Translations under genes and position numbers: made by a program | In this document: in pieces, positions 12,601 through 24,500 of the stretch | Layout of the letters: each line of letters starts with the position of its first letter | Position numbering within the stretch: position 1 is the stretch's first letter | NCBI GenBank assembly: GCA_014773175.1 | Contig: VXCM01000777.1 | Span: 99,218 to 163,217, forward strand | Source of the DNA: Lucifuga dentata | Lineage: Eukaryota; Chordata; Actinopteri; Ophidiiformes; Bythitidae | Reading direction: 5' to 3' | DNA length: 64,000 bases | The notes under the pieces: generated by a model | The model's database searches: none | What the model saw: only the letters and a program-made list of their open reading frames with translations | Told to the model about the DNA's origin: nothing

Positions 12601-15462
12601 TTGTTTACTTTGTACTCTCTTCTATCTTTTCTGAAACTTTCCAGACTAAAAGCTGCTGATAATGTAATTATTTTAACACATTTTGTGTTCAGGGTAGAAT
12701 TTTGTGAAATGTGAGATGTTTTGACACTTACTGCAACATGCTTCAAAAGACTTGCTTTTCAGGTTCCTGATATGACGCAAACTCCTTTATGTTGATATAA
12801 TGGGAAAAGCATTCTGGGAAACATAGCAAGTCATTAAACAAAAGACACAGACAAAACTTGATGGAAAGTGAAAACATTTTATCACCAGACAGCTTGATCC
12901 TGTGATGTTTTGGTGATAGTGATGTCATTTCCTGTCGGTGCTTTGCAGGTGAGTGTGGGTAAAGGCAGCCACCCCGACATGGTGAAGGTGTTCGGCCCTG
13001 GAGTGGAGCAGTCTGGACTGAAGGCCAATGAACCCACACACTTCACCGTGGACTGCTCAGGAGCTGGAGATGGTAACGTAGAAAAACTGTGTACACACTC
13101 TCAAATATTCACCTTGACATTGGCTGTGTATGATGTCAGCACATGCTCTCAAAAAGACTCTTGTCCTGGTGATGATCTCAAGGTAGAAGAATCCCGACAG
13201 GAAATTCATCATGCTGACCCGCCTTCCTGAACAGACACAGTTACACACAAAAGCAGCTTCATGTGAGCACGCTCATCACGGTTACACTTGAAACCAAACA
13301 TTCTGTGAAGGTGCAGCACAGCCATTCTTATGAAATGAATAAAAAGATGCTCAGTAAAATGTAAATGTGTGACTGAGAGCGATGAAGATGCTCCTCGTCC
13401 TGGAAGTCCTGTTACTGCAACGACATAGAAGATAATCCAGGAGGTCCGTGGCTGATCTCCCAATATGCAAATGAAGATTTAAGCTTGTTTTGTTCTAAGA
13501 CTTCAGAATCTGAAGTGCACCAAGCAGAAGAATGTTAACATTAATGAGGCTGAAGTGTGTAAGTGTGTATTATTCTACCTCTTATTAGTGTGTAGTGTGT
13601 ATAAGTGTGTATTATTCTACCTCTGTGAAACATAAAAACAATGGAGTCAAAGTGTGTATAGTTGGCTCATGTGTAACGTTGTTGTATTGAAGTATATACT
13701 TGGAATAAGATGATAAAAGCTTGCAGGTCAACAATAGTCTGCCAAGATGGTCTGCCATCTCACTTTTTTTAACTGATCTACTTCTGCTGTTGCCAAAGGG
13801 ACAAAAACAAACCTTCCACTGTTTCTTCTGTTGGTGACGCAATGATTCCACTACAAATTGGTGGAAACACGGACTGATTACAAACGGAACCAGAACTTTT
13901 TTTGGTGGAAAAGCTCTTATGTGAGACGTGGTGCATCATGAAACGTGATCTCTGCTCCAGCAGACAGCCCAAAGTCTCAGCTACTGGAACAGTCATGGCC
14001 GCTGTTTTCAGGGTCAGATGCTGCAACGAGGAAAAGATCAAGAAACAAAGTGGAAATATGAGTAAAAGTGTTTTTTTGTTTTTTCATCAGGACAGCTTGT
14101 CTGTTGTCATGGCTACTCTATATGATCTTTGACCAGCTCGCCTGATTGGCCCTCAGACTTTCACCTCTTCCCAAATATGAAAAAGACTTCAGCTGGAACT
14201 CTGCTCAGGTTTTTATAAATCTCAGCATTTCCAGGTCCTGGTTTGTGCGTATAAAACGGTTATGAACCTGAGAGCGGACGGAGTTTATTCAGCAGAGATT
14301 TCAGGAGGACGCTGACCTGCTTCTTCTGTCTCACATTGTTTCCTGTCTCATTCCTCTCGTGCTCTGAATTCCTTTGCGGTGATTGACGGCTGCGTTGTGC
14401 TGCAGCGAGCACGGCACTGCTGCTTCAGAGTTTTGCTGCACGGCTAATCTCAGCCTGACTCCCCAGAGGTTTTTGTCACGAGTCAAGAAAGAAACGACTG
14501 AAGAGCTGACATAACAATCTCGTGCCCTCTTGCGGTAATCGGTGTCATGAAGACGATGTTGTCACAGGAAATGAAAGAAAGGACCTGTCCACTGTGGGCC
14601 AATCATGTCATTTGAAACTTGGACTGGATTCTAGGAGGTGTTTCTAATATTCTGCACCTCTGTGTATTTAATGTGAGTGGGGAAAAAAATAGTAAAATAA
14701 ATAAATTAAGAGATGCACCATGTTCAAGCTTCTTGTTTGACTCTAATCTCATACACACACATAGAAACCACATACACACATAATCTAAAAGATCATCATT
14801 ATCCACCGACATCACAAAAAACTACTAAAACTACACAATGTACATCTCATGGAAAAAAAAGGAAAAGAAATAAGGAGAAGGTGGCAGCTCAGTAAAATAA
14901 AAAGTTAGGTAAAATAGAAACGTTATTTGTAGCAGAGTTCAAAGAGAACATTAATAAATATACTCACAAAGTCATTGCAGCTTCAAATATACCTTAAAGT
15001 CCTCAAATCTATCACGAAGTTAAAATCTTATTCTTTCATGACAAATATTTATCTGATCCCACATTTGTTTCTATTCTGTTTAGTTTAAATTGTGTGTGTG
15101 TGTGTTCACCCAGGTGATGTCAGTGTGGGTATTAAGTGTGACGCCAACATGGTGGGAGACAAAGAGGCAGACGTGGATTTTGACATCATCCCCAACGCCA
15201 ACGACACGTTCACCGTCAAATACATCCCTCCTGCTGCCGGGAGACTCACCGTCAAAGTCCTGTTCACTGACAAGGTAACACACACGTGCACACACACACA
15301 CACACACACACATACGTACCTGTAATGATTGTTTTTAAAGGTCGGTTGTGTTAATTGTTTCACACAGGAAGTTCCACAGAGTCCCTTCAACGTCAAAGTC
15401 GATCCTTCCCACGATGCTTCAAAGGTGAAAGCAGAGGGACCTGGACTGGCTCGCACTGGTGA

Positions 15463-15508
<46 letters not shown>

Positions 15509-18500
15509 AAACCAGATTCTGGTTAATTTTTGTTTGTTTTGTTATCTTCTCTTTAATGATACCTCTTTCTCTCTCTCTCTCTCTCGCTCTCTCTCTCATT
15601 CTGTCTCCCTCTCTCTCTCTCTCTCTCTCTCTCCCCCTCTCTTTCTCCGTCTCTCATTCTGTCACTCTCTCTCTCTCCTGTCTCTCTCCTTTTCTCTCTC
15701 CTTCTGTCTCTCTCCCTCTTTCTCTATCTCTCCTTCTGTCTTTCTCTCTCCTTTCTCTCTCCTCTCTCTCTCCCCTTTCTCTCTCTCCCTCTCTTCCCCA
15801 TCCCCATCTTTCCCTCTCTGCTTGTCTCTCCCTCCTTTTTTCTTCCCCTCTCTCTCTCTCTCTTTTCCTCTCCCTCTCTCTGTCTTTCACCCNCCCCCCA
15901 CAGGTGTGGAGAGCGGTAAGCCGACTCATTTCACTGTCCTGACTAAAGGAGCTGGTAAAGCAAAGGTGGACGTTTCCTTCTCCTCTCAAGTCAAAGGCTT
16001 CGACATCATCGACAACTACGACTACTCTCACACTGTCAAATACACACCCATGCAAAAGGTGCGACAAACACACAAAGCTGCACCTGAACATGTGCTGTTA
16101 CACTGAAGGACAAAGAGAAGAAAGAAAAACAGCATTTTCTGCTGTGTAAAAGAGCAGCAACATGCCAAAAACATGAGATGAAAATCATTTCTGCCAAAAT
16201 ATCACTTTTTTAGTAAAATAAAAGTTATTCATTGTTCTGTCAGAAATGGGATGAGCGTTTAATTGTTGTTCTCTGTGTGTGTGTGTGTGTGTGTGCGCAG
16301 GAGGAGATAGCGATTGAGGTGACGTTTGGAGAAGACCCCATCCCCAAGAGCCCCTTCATGGTTGGGGTCGCCGCCCCGCTCGACCTCAGCAAAGTCAATG
16401 TAGACAGCCTGGATGGAAGTAAGGAGTGTGTGTGTGTGTGTGTGTGTGTGTAGCTTTTCATCTGAATGTCACATGACAAGTAAAAAAAAAAAAAACAAAA
16501 CAGAAAAATATGTAATAAAAGAGGTGCATTAGTGTATTTATTATCTAAGAAAATCAAGCTGAAGAAATACATTTGGTAATTTTGTAAATATAATGATGTT
16601 TTATATATTATTTCTGGTTTTTGGTGATATTTTACACAAAGGTGCTGTATTATTGTTCATTTAATTTTTTTTTTTTTTCTGCTGGTATTTACTCCACAGA
16701 ATATTTCTAAATGTTCTATCATTTTTAGCCATATTACATGCCATTAAAAACGTGTTAAGCATTAAAAATGTGAAAAACATTTTAAATAAAAGATTTACGA
16801 CCTCTGATACATTTCGTGTTTAACTTCTTTTCTTTCTCTCTCTCCTTCCAGGAGTGGAGGTTGGTCAGGATCAGAAATTTATGGTGGACACCAAGGGTGC
16901 AGGAGGTCAGGGTCACCTGGAGGTGGCAGTGGTGAGTTCCAGAGACGGAGAGAGTCTTGGTTGTATCTTGGAGGGGNGGGGGGGGGGGGGAATACGCTCT
17001 TCACCCTCAACCCACCTTGGTTTATACTGTATATGTGAGCAGTGGAGGCCTAAAGATTAGAGAAGCGAGCTCGTGACCGAAGGGTTGCTGGTTCAATCCC
17101 TTAACTGGCAGGAGAAATCTGGGTTGGAGAGGTGAATAATCAGCACCTGTCCCTCATTATCTAATTATCCTAATTATCTAATTGCCCCTAATTATCACCA
17201 CTGACATGCCCTTGAGCAAGGCACCTAACCCCCAGATGCTCTGTTGGAGTTGCTCAGTGACCAGCAGAGAAGTCTGTGGTTGTAATGGGCAGCTTCTGGG
17301 TGTGTGGGGTGTGTGTGTGTGTGGGTGAGCAGGGCCTTCCTGAAAAAGAGCATCTGATGCTCAGCGAACTAACCTTGAATAAATAAAGGTTAAAAAAAAA
17401 AAAAAATCAATGAGGATGTAGGCGGGGTTCCACATGTTACTCCTCCCCCACGTGTAACCAGGATTCAAGAAGATGATGTCTAGTTGTAGGTTAAAATAGT
17501 CACAATAAATCAAACCATTTCATTATTAGACTGAAACTGGTTTATTTTACAAAAAGTTGAGATGTGTGTGTGTGTGTGTGTTCTTAGCTGAGTCCCAGCC
17601 AGTGCTCAGTGCCGTGTAAAGTGGAGCCTTCTCCCAGTAAACCAGAGATAAGCCATGTCCAGTACACTCCCACAGAGGAGGGGGTCTACGCTGTCAACGT
17701 GTCCTACGATGGACACCCCGTCCCTGGGAGCCCTTTTCCTGTGGAGGCCCAGCTTCCTCCAGACCCCAGCAAGGTAACACACACGGGGAACCTGGACACA
17801 TGGAGGGGGCAACCCACATCCTTTTCTGTTCTGTTCTAATGTGTTCTATTTTTCTTGTTATTCCTTTCATCTTTTATCTTTTTATTTGTGCACTTTAGTT
17901 GGTTGATGTTTTAGTCTTTGTTGTCTTAGTTAGAAAAAGAACTAAAGAAGTAAAATGGTTATTACCAGGTGAAGGCGTTTGGGCCGGGCCTACAGGGAGG
18001 TTTGGTGGGGAACCCGGCGGCGTTCACCATCGACACCAAAGGTGCGGGTACCGGAGGCCTGGGGCTGACGGTGGAGGGGCCAACTGAAGCCAAAATCGAG
18101 TGTTCAGACAATGGGGACGGAACCTGCTCCGTGTCCTACCTGCCCACCGAGCCTGGAGACTACCTGGTCAACATCCTGTTTGAGAGGGTTCACATCCCGG
18201 GCTCGCCCTTCAGAGCCGACATCCAGATGCCCTTCGACCCCTCCAAGGTGGTGGCCTCGGGTTCGGGACTGAAGAGAGCTAAGGTGAGGAGGGGCTTGAT
18301 AATGCTATTTATTTAAAGGACCATACCAGTGGTTTTGCATGTTTGAGCTTCATACAGGTTACATTATTTGCAACCATTTTCCAAAATACAAAATCCTATT
18401 TTAGTTTTCATATTATGTTGCCAAATCCTCTTAACCTAGTAATGTAATGTGTATGGAGATTGTATTTTATTGGGCTCAATATGCAAAAGCACCGGTATGG

Positions 18501-21500
18501 TCCTTTAAGTAAACATTATCCATATTAAAGCATTGATGCATGGTGTCTGGTCTGTGGACAGATGTGTAAAGTAAAGTGAAATCCGTGTGTGTGTGCGTGT
18601 GTGTGTGTGTGTCCAGGTCGGAGAGACCAGCGTGATAAACGTGGACTGTTCCCGGGCCGGACCCGGCCAGCTCACCCTGGAGGCAGTACCAGAGTCTCCT
18701 ACCAGTCCTGTACCAGGTACCAGTAACACTAGTACACCAAAACCAATTTGTACACCACCAGTTGTAAAGGACTCTTCCAGTGATTTCCTGCTTTTAACTA
18801 CTGCTGAACTTTTAAACTAACTTGTACTTGAAACTTGTTTAAAATGGATTAGCACAGTGTTAACTGCTTTAATGCTTGAAGATTTACTATTTAACATATA
18901 AGTAGCACCTCCACTATTGGTTTTTGTTTGAAATCTAACTTAAGTTGTTGGAATCAATCTAAAGGTCAATGTTGTGATATCCATTTTTATCCCACAACGT
19001 CACTTTCCACAAAGTGGCGTTGAAGGTTTTCAATGTCAGGCGTAGTAAGTATCATTTAAAAAAAGAACAGCTGATAATGTAAAAGCTGTTTGTTCCAGGC
19101 ATGAAGGCAAAGACGGAGGTGTTGGACAACAAGGATGGGACGTACACGGCGACCTACATCCCCCTGACCTCCGGCATGTACACGCTGCTTCTTAAATATG
19201 GAGGCAAGCCCGTTCCTGGCTTCCCTGCCAAGGTCATGGTGGATCCGGCGGTCGACACATCCAGGGTCAAAGTGTTTGGACCTGGAGTGGAAGGACAAGG
19301 TGCAGTACGGTCCAGCTGGGGTCAATATTTTATTATTTGAAAATGTAAAGTGAATGAAGGTGTACTTGTGGAAACAAACAATGGTAAAATATCTCAACAA
19401 ACGTACCGTCGTTTATCTGAGACACATTAGCTAATAATTCAGACCAGGTTTAGCATTCTGGGACCTGGACTCGCCTGAACCTAAATTTACTCTTTTCTCA
19501 CTTCTGCAGCTGTTTTCAGAGAAGCCACCACAGAATTCACGGTGGACGCCCGTCCTCTGACCCGGCAGGGCGGAGACCACCTGAAGGCAGAGGTCAGGAA
19601 CCCGTCCGGAGCTCAGACTGACTGCACGGTCACCGACAACAAAGACGGAACCTACAACGTCGAGTACACACCTTATGAGAAGGGTACGACAATACGACAA
19701 CATACAACAGAAATGATCATACATGTCTGGGTGAAACAGACATGCGGGGAAATAAAATGGGGAAAGGGAAACGTCACGGGGAGCGGCTTTAACAGTAGGG
19801 GCTGCAGGGAAGTTTTTTTGTTTTTCGTGTATGAAACGAGAGATATACAAAAACAAAAACTGGGTGAATTACGTATTTTAGGGCATTCCTATGTAGAACC
19901 GCAAAATATGGGAGGAGGTAATGAAAGTGAATACAAATGGATGATGGAAATAATTGATCATTTTTGACTGACTGCTTCAGCAGAGGAAACTTCATCTGCA
20001 ATTTAACAGCTGGGGAAAGCATGAATAAAAAATATATAATATATATAAAAATAGGAATAAATAAATCATATATACAGATGACAGTGAAGACATGACAGCA
20101 GCAAATTGAGAGCTGGATGTCAGAGTTGAGAAACAGGAAAACTTGTCTGTGCTTGTTTCTGTGTTTGTGTATGTAGACTGTATGAGGTGAGTGTGTGTAT
20201 CTTTCCAGGAGTATTCATCTTTATATTTTCTGTTTTTGCATGCGTTTCTACCTGTTGTGTGTCTGTGTGCACTTCAGGTGCCCATAACATCCAGGTTCTG
20301 TATGATGACACTCCGGTTCCTAAGAGTCCGTTCAGGGTTTCTGTGTCGGAGGGATGCGACCCCAGCAGGGTGGTGGNCTCCGGTTCCTAAGAGTCCGTTC
20401 AGGGTTTCTGTGTCGGAGGGATGCGACCCCAGCAGGGTGGTGGCTACGGGTCCCGGACTCCAACAAGGCCTGAGCGACAAACCCAACAACTTCAACATCA
20501 TCACCAGGTACTCAGTGAAGGCCTTTAATGTTACCTAAAACTCTTTAATGTACTTTCAAATAAAAAGAGGACGAGAAATAAAACATTACAAACCAGGAAT
20601 TGCGAGCTTTAATATCAGATCCATCTGCTCAGATGGTGATATAATAACCAAATCAGTAAGATAATACAATTATGATCCAATATTTAAAGGAAAACTAAAA
20701 TTTATGACTTAGGGAACCACACAGTCTTTCCTCTGCCCCAAATTCTTACATTTTTGTCATAAAGGTAATATAAAAACTCATTCCCTAACTCAGATTTTGC
20801 TGATTTTTGGGTGTATCAATGTTTCACCAGAGGGGCGGGTATCGGTGGTCTTGGCATCACTGTGGAGGGTCCGTCAGAGTCAAAGATGTCTTGTAAGGAC
20901 AACAAAGATGGCAGCTGCAGCGTGGAGTACGTTCCCTTCACGGCCGGCCTCTATGACGTCAACATCACCTACGGAGGAGAGCACATCCCCGGTGAGAGTT
21001 TACTCAATTATTTTATTATTTTCCATCATAAGCAAAGGAGGGCAATGTTTCTTGTTTGTCTGGATGTGTTGTACATCAACATCATTTTATTCATCATCTC
21101 ATTTTTGCTCATTTGTTATACACACATACAATTTTCTAACACCATATTCATGTCATACATACTTTCTATTTTTTATTTATCATATTTTTTTCAGCCAGTA
21201 ATGGATTTTTGAGGTGAATATCGATATTTTAGACACAGAAAAATCCAGTAATGATAATTGAACATTAGTTTTTACACAACATTAGTTTTTACACAAATGC
21301 ATAAAATAAACTGTAATTTTTGGAAATCACAACTCAGATTTGGTTATTAACCAACTGCAGTAGTGAAGAGGAAAGTAAAGAGTTAAACAATAAAGTTTAT
21401 TATCAACAATGACAGTAATAGTAAAGATAAATTTTGAACAGTGAAATTCAGTGGAAATATAATTATTAAATATAATTATTAAATAAATGTTTTCCATAAA

Positions 21501-24500
21501 AACAGAAAACAACAATATAAACCTGAAATTAAACTTGAAGGAAAGTTTATTTATTTTATTTATTTTTTAATTTAACCTTTATTTAACCAGGAAAATCCTC
21601 ATGAGATTAAAAATCTCTTTTCCAAGAATGTCCTGGTCAAGACAGGCAGCAACATAAGATACAGACAACATACAACAAAAATACATAAAACAATTATGTA
21701 ACATAAAAGTAAACAATATAAAACATAAATAAACATAAATTAATTTACTAAAAAGAAAACCTAAAACTACAATGTTGACAAATACTATAACTAAACTATA
21801 AGAAAAGCAAGAAAAAGGACCATCGTAAATATTAAAGGATCAGCTAAAATACACCCTGACAATGTAGATGATATATAAAAATCCTGCTTTAAAACAGCCG
21901 AGAGGAACCAATGAGTGAATGAAGATAAATGTAAAATGCAAAATGCATGTACAGTGCAGCCTGTAAAACTTTCATGTACTTGAATTTCTTGTTGAATATC
22001 TGCTAACATGTACTTTGATGCTGATATATATCTGTCATCAGCAGATATCAGCTGATAGTATTTTTCCGGCTGTGTTTTGTTCGGTCAGAGTTTGTGTTCG
22101 CTCAGCATGAATGTGAGATGTGTGAGGGCAAAAACAGGATCCAGCAAATAAAAATCGAGTAAAGCAACATTTCAAAGCTGCAGATCAGAGCCATGTTCAT
22201 GTTTACTTCCTAAAGCCGCTGAAATGTGGATTTTCTCATAACAACTTTGTTGGCTTTGCTCACATTTCTGCCTGTAAACAAAATGCGTTTGATTCACAGA
22301 CGTTGCAAACTGTGGTCCGTGTTTCTCGGCTAATGTTAAAAGGATGTTGTTAATGTTTTATGGGCTGACAGAAGATGTGGTGAGTGTTGAGTTTAATGTT
22401 TAAAAGATGTGGTCGTAGTTTCTGGCTGAGTTTAGCAGTGGTGGCTTAGTTTAATTGTCTCTCTGCAGGAAAGACTCTTGGTAGAAACATATTCTGATGT
22501 CTGCAGAGCTGGACTCGCTAAAACCAAAACTACTTCATCCTCATTACTCAGAAACCAGTACTGACACTAATGGTATTTAACTGTAATGCCCTTCTCCCAC
22601 TGCTGGTGAATCCAACCTGAGCCCTTAAGCGTGCTGTCTGCACAGCTCACAAGGAGTGTAACACTAGAATAAAAATTGCTTCATCGAACTATAAAGTCTG
22701 TCTGTGTCACCAACATCTCTAGAACCCAGTATTGTATTAAGTTGGTATTTGGCAGGTTTATTGCTCAGGACTCAAGGATGTGTGACGTGTGAAATTGTTT
22801 GGATGAGTGGTTCTTGGATTGAGCTGTGCTGGTAAAAACTAGTCCGTGTGGCAGCATATGCTCCGGGTGCGCGGTGGCATATGCTCTGGTCCAGTGGCAT
22901 GTCTCAACCCGACCCTGTACAGCAAATGAAGCTAGCTCATGAGGACATGCAGAACAAAATTATGGCAGGCTGCGGCGCACACTATAAAGTCTGGCTCGCT
23001 CTGAACAGCCACATTTTCAACCAGCATTGTTATTTAAATAAGATTAGATAAGACCACTTTTCACCTGGATTGTGTGTCCCACACATCTAAAAGTTGTTTC
23101 CTGCTGTAAAAAGAAGCTGTTCATCGCTACAGCAAACGGATGAGGATGGCTCAGATTATGTTTGTGCTAAAAGTGAAGAGAAAAAATGTAGAAAACATGC
23201 AAATGACCTGCTAAATATATATACCAGAGTTCCTCAAATTAAGCAAAAAGCAAAGAAAAGTTATTATAAATTACTTTACAAAATTTTTCATCTGATTTAA
23301 TTTATTTTTAATAATCAAAATACACACAGAAAAATCCTGCCTTTTTTCTAAGTAAAAACTGAAAATATGATCCTTACTGTTACTTTATAACAACATTAAG
23401 GATAATAAAGAGTAAGTAAAAGAGGATGAGGGTCAGAGGTCACAGCACTCTTTGATGCTGATATATAGCTGTTTTTTCCAGGTGCTGATGAAAAGGTAAT
23501 TTTCTGGGACGAATTCTACAAGAACTGAGATTTTACAGTTGGAACAAATGTAAATGAACAAATAAGTTACTGCTGCCATGAAATTAATTAAACTTGGCTT
23601 TTATACTGAAAAGAAGGTAATTAAATCATTGCTTGTGTCATTACACCATCTGAGCTGGTGGAGACAACAATATTATTTCATAATCACAGACTGAAGCCAG
23701 ATAAAAGCTTTTCAAAGTGAAAAATCCTCCACTGTAATAACAAAGAATTCTGCTGGTTTTAAAACACATTTTAAATTTAAATTCATGACAATAAATGGTT
23801 GACATATTTAAAAATAAACATTACATTTGCAGTAGAACTGCCTTGTCTGAATGATAAATGTCATATAAAGATGCTGGAGTGGCTCCCCCTTGTGTTCAGT
23901 TTCAGTTATTACTTCAATGACGCTACTGCAAACTAAAACACAACTGTACACAATTTGATTTATTACTTGTTGATTTTTATTTATGTTTTTTAAAACTGTA
24001 AAACTTACTTTTATTTCACAGCTTTAAGCCAAACTTCCCTCTTTCTGATTTTTGCAGGCAGCCCATTCAAGGTTCCGGTGAAGGATGTGGTCGACTCCAG
24101 CAAGGTCAAGGTGTCCGGTCCTGGTGTGGGGTCAGGGGTCAGAGCCAATATCCCACAATCCTTCATGGTGGACTGCAGGAAGGCCGGCGTGGCTCCGCTT
24201 GCTGTGGCTGTCGCTGCTCCTAAAGGTGAATTTACCGCTTCGTCTGTGTGCAGAGAACTTTTCAATTAATTTCTTCAGTACTTGAGTAAATGTTTTGTAT
24301 GTATTTAGGCATAATGGACTGTTTTTGTTTAAATGTCACAGTTACTAGTTTTGATTGGATAAAGTTATTATCTGAGTTTCAGTTCATTCCTAAAAATTTT
24401 AGGGTTTACTGAAAAGATTAAAAAAAAAAAATTCCTCCATTTCATATTTATAAAACTTGTAAATGGTATATAGCATAAACGGACTATAGCATAAATTTCA

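Larger units (their letters stand above)
6453..12948 (+). other. Longest flnb intron (between the repeat-5 and repeat-6 exons)
   Basis: A 6.5 kb intron. Apart from the open read-through at its start it holds MITE copy 2 (7577-7960), a short-period repeat fragment (9895-10110), a perfect hairpin (11148-11180) and an L2-like LINE fragment (11575-12545). I see no conserved exon elsewhere in it. Confidence 0.8.
20992..24057 (+). other. flnb intron of 3.1 kb inside repeat 12
   Basis: AT-rich. It holds a ttaacctttatttaaccagg-type fish repeat (about 21570-21660) and one copy of the inverted repeat family described at 22680. I see no exon. Confidence 0.7.

Noticed and set aside
13073..13230. Read-through of the repeat-6 exon into 52 further codons
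   Set aside because: It has a good donor, no unusual composition and no polyadenylation signal close by. The length is within chance.
15106..15501. Open frames reading Cys/Val, Thr/His or Arg/Glu repeats on either strand
   Set aside because: They follow CA/GT, CT or GA microsatellites and have no conserved content.
15459..16106. Long + strand open frames rich in Ser, Leu and Pro (also at 34670-35287, 37984-38487 and 38814-39500)
   Set aside because: They are translations of C/T-rich intron tracts, which lack stop codons. Only their last part overlaps real filamin exons, which start at proper acceptors.
20311..20443. Genuine partial duplication of a filamin repeat segment
   Set aside because: The copies are exactly identical, separated by an N, and shift the frame. 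The same pattern recurs at non-coding places.
22848..23300. Two short + strand open frames in the repeat-12 intron as exons
   Set aside because: The first lies in the dispersed repeat also found inverted at 36905. The second has no splice sites or similarity I can recognise.
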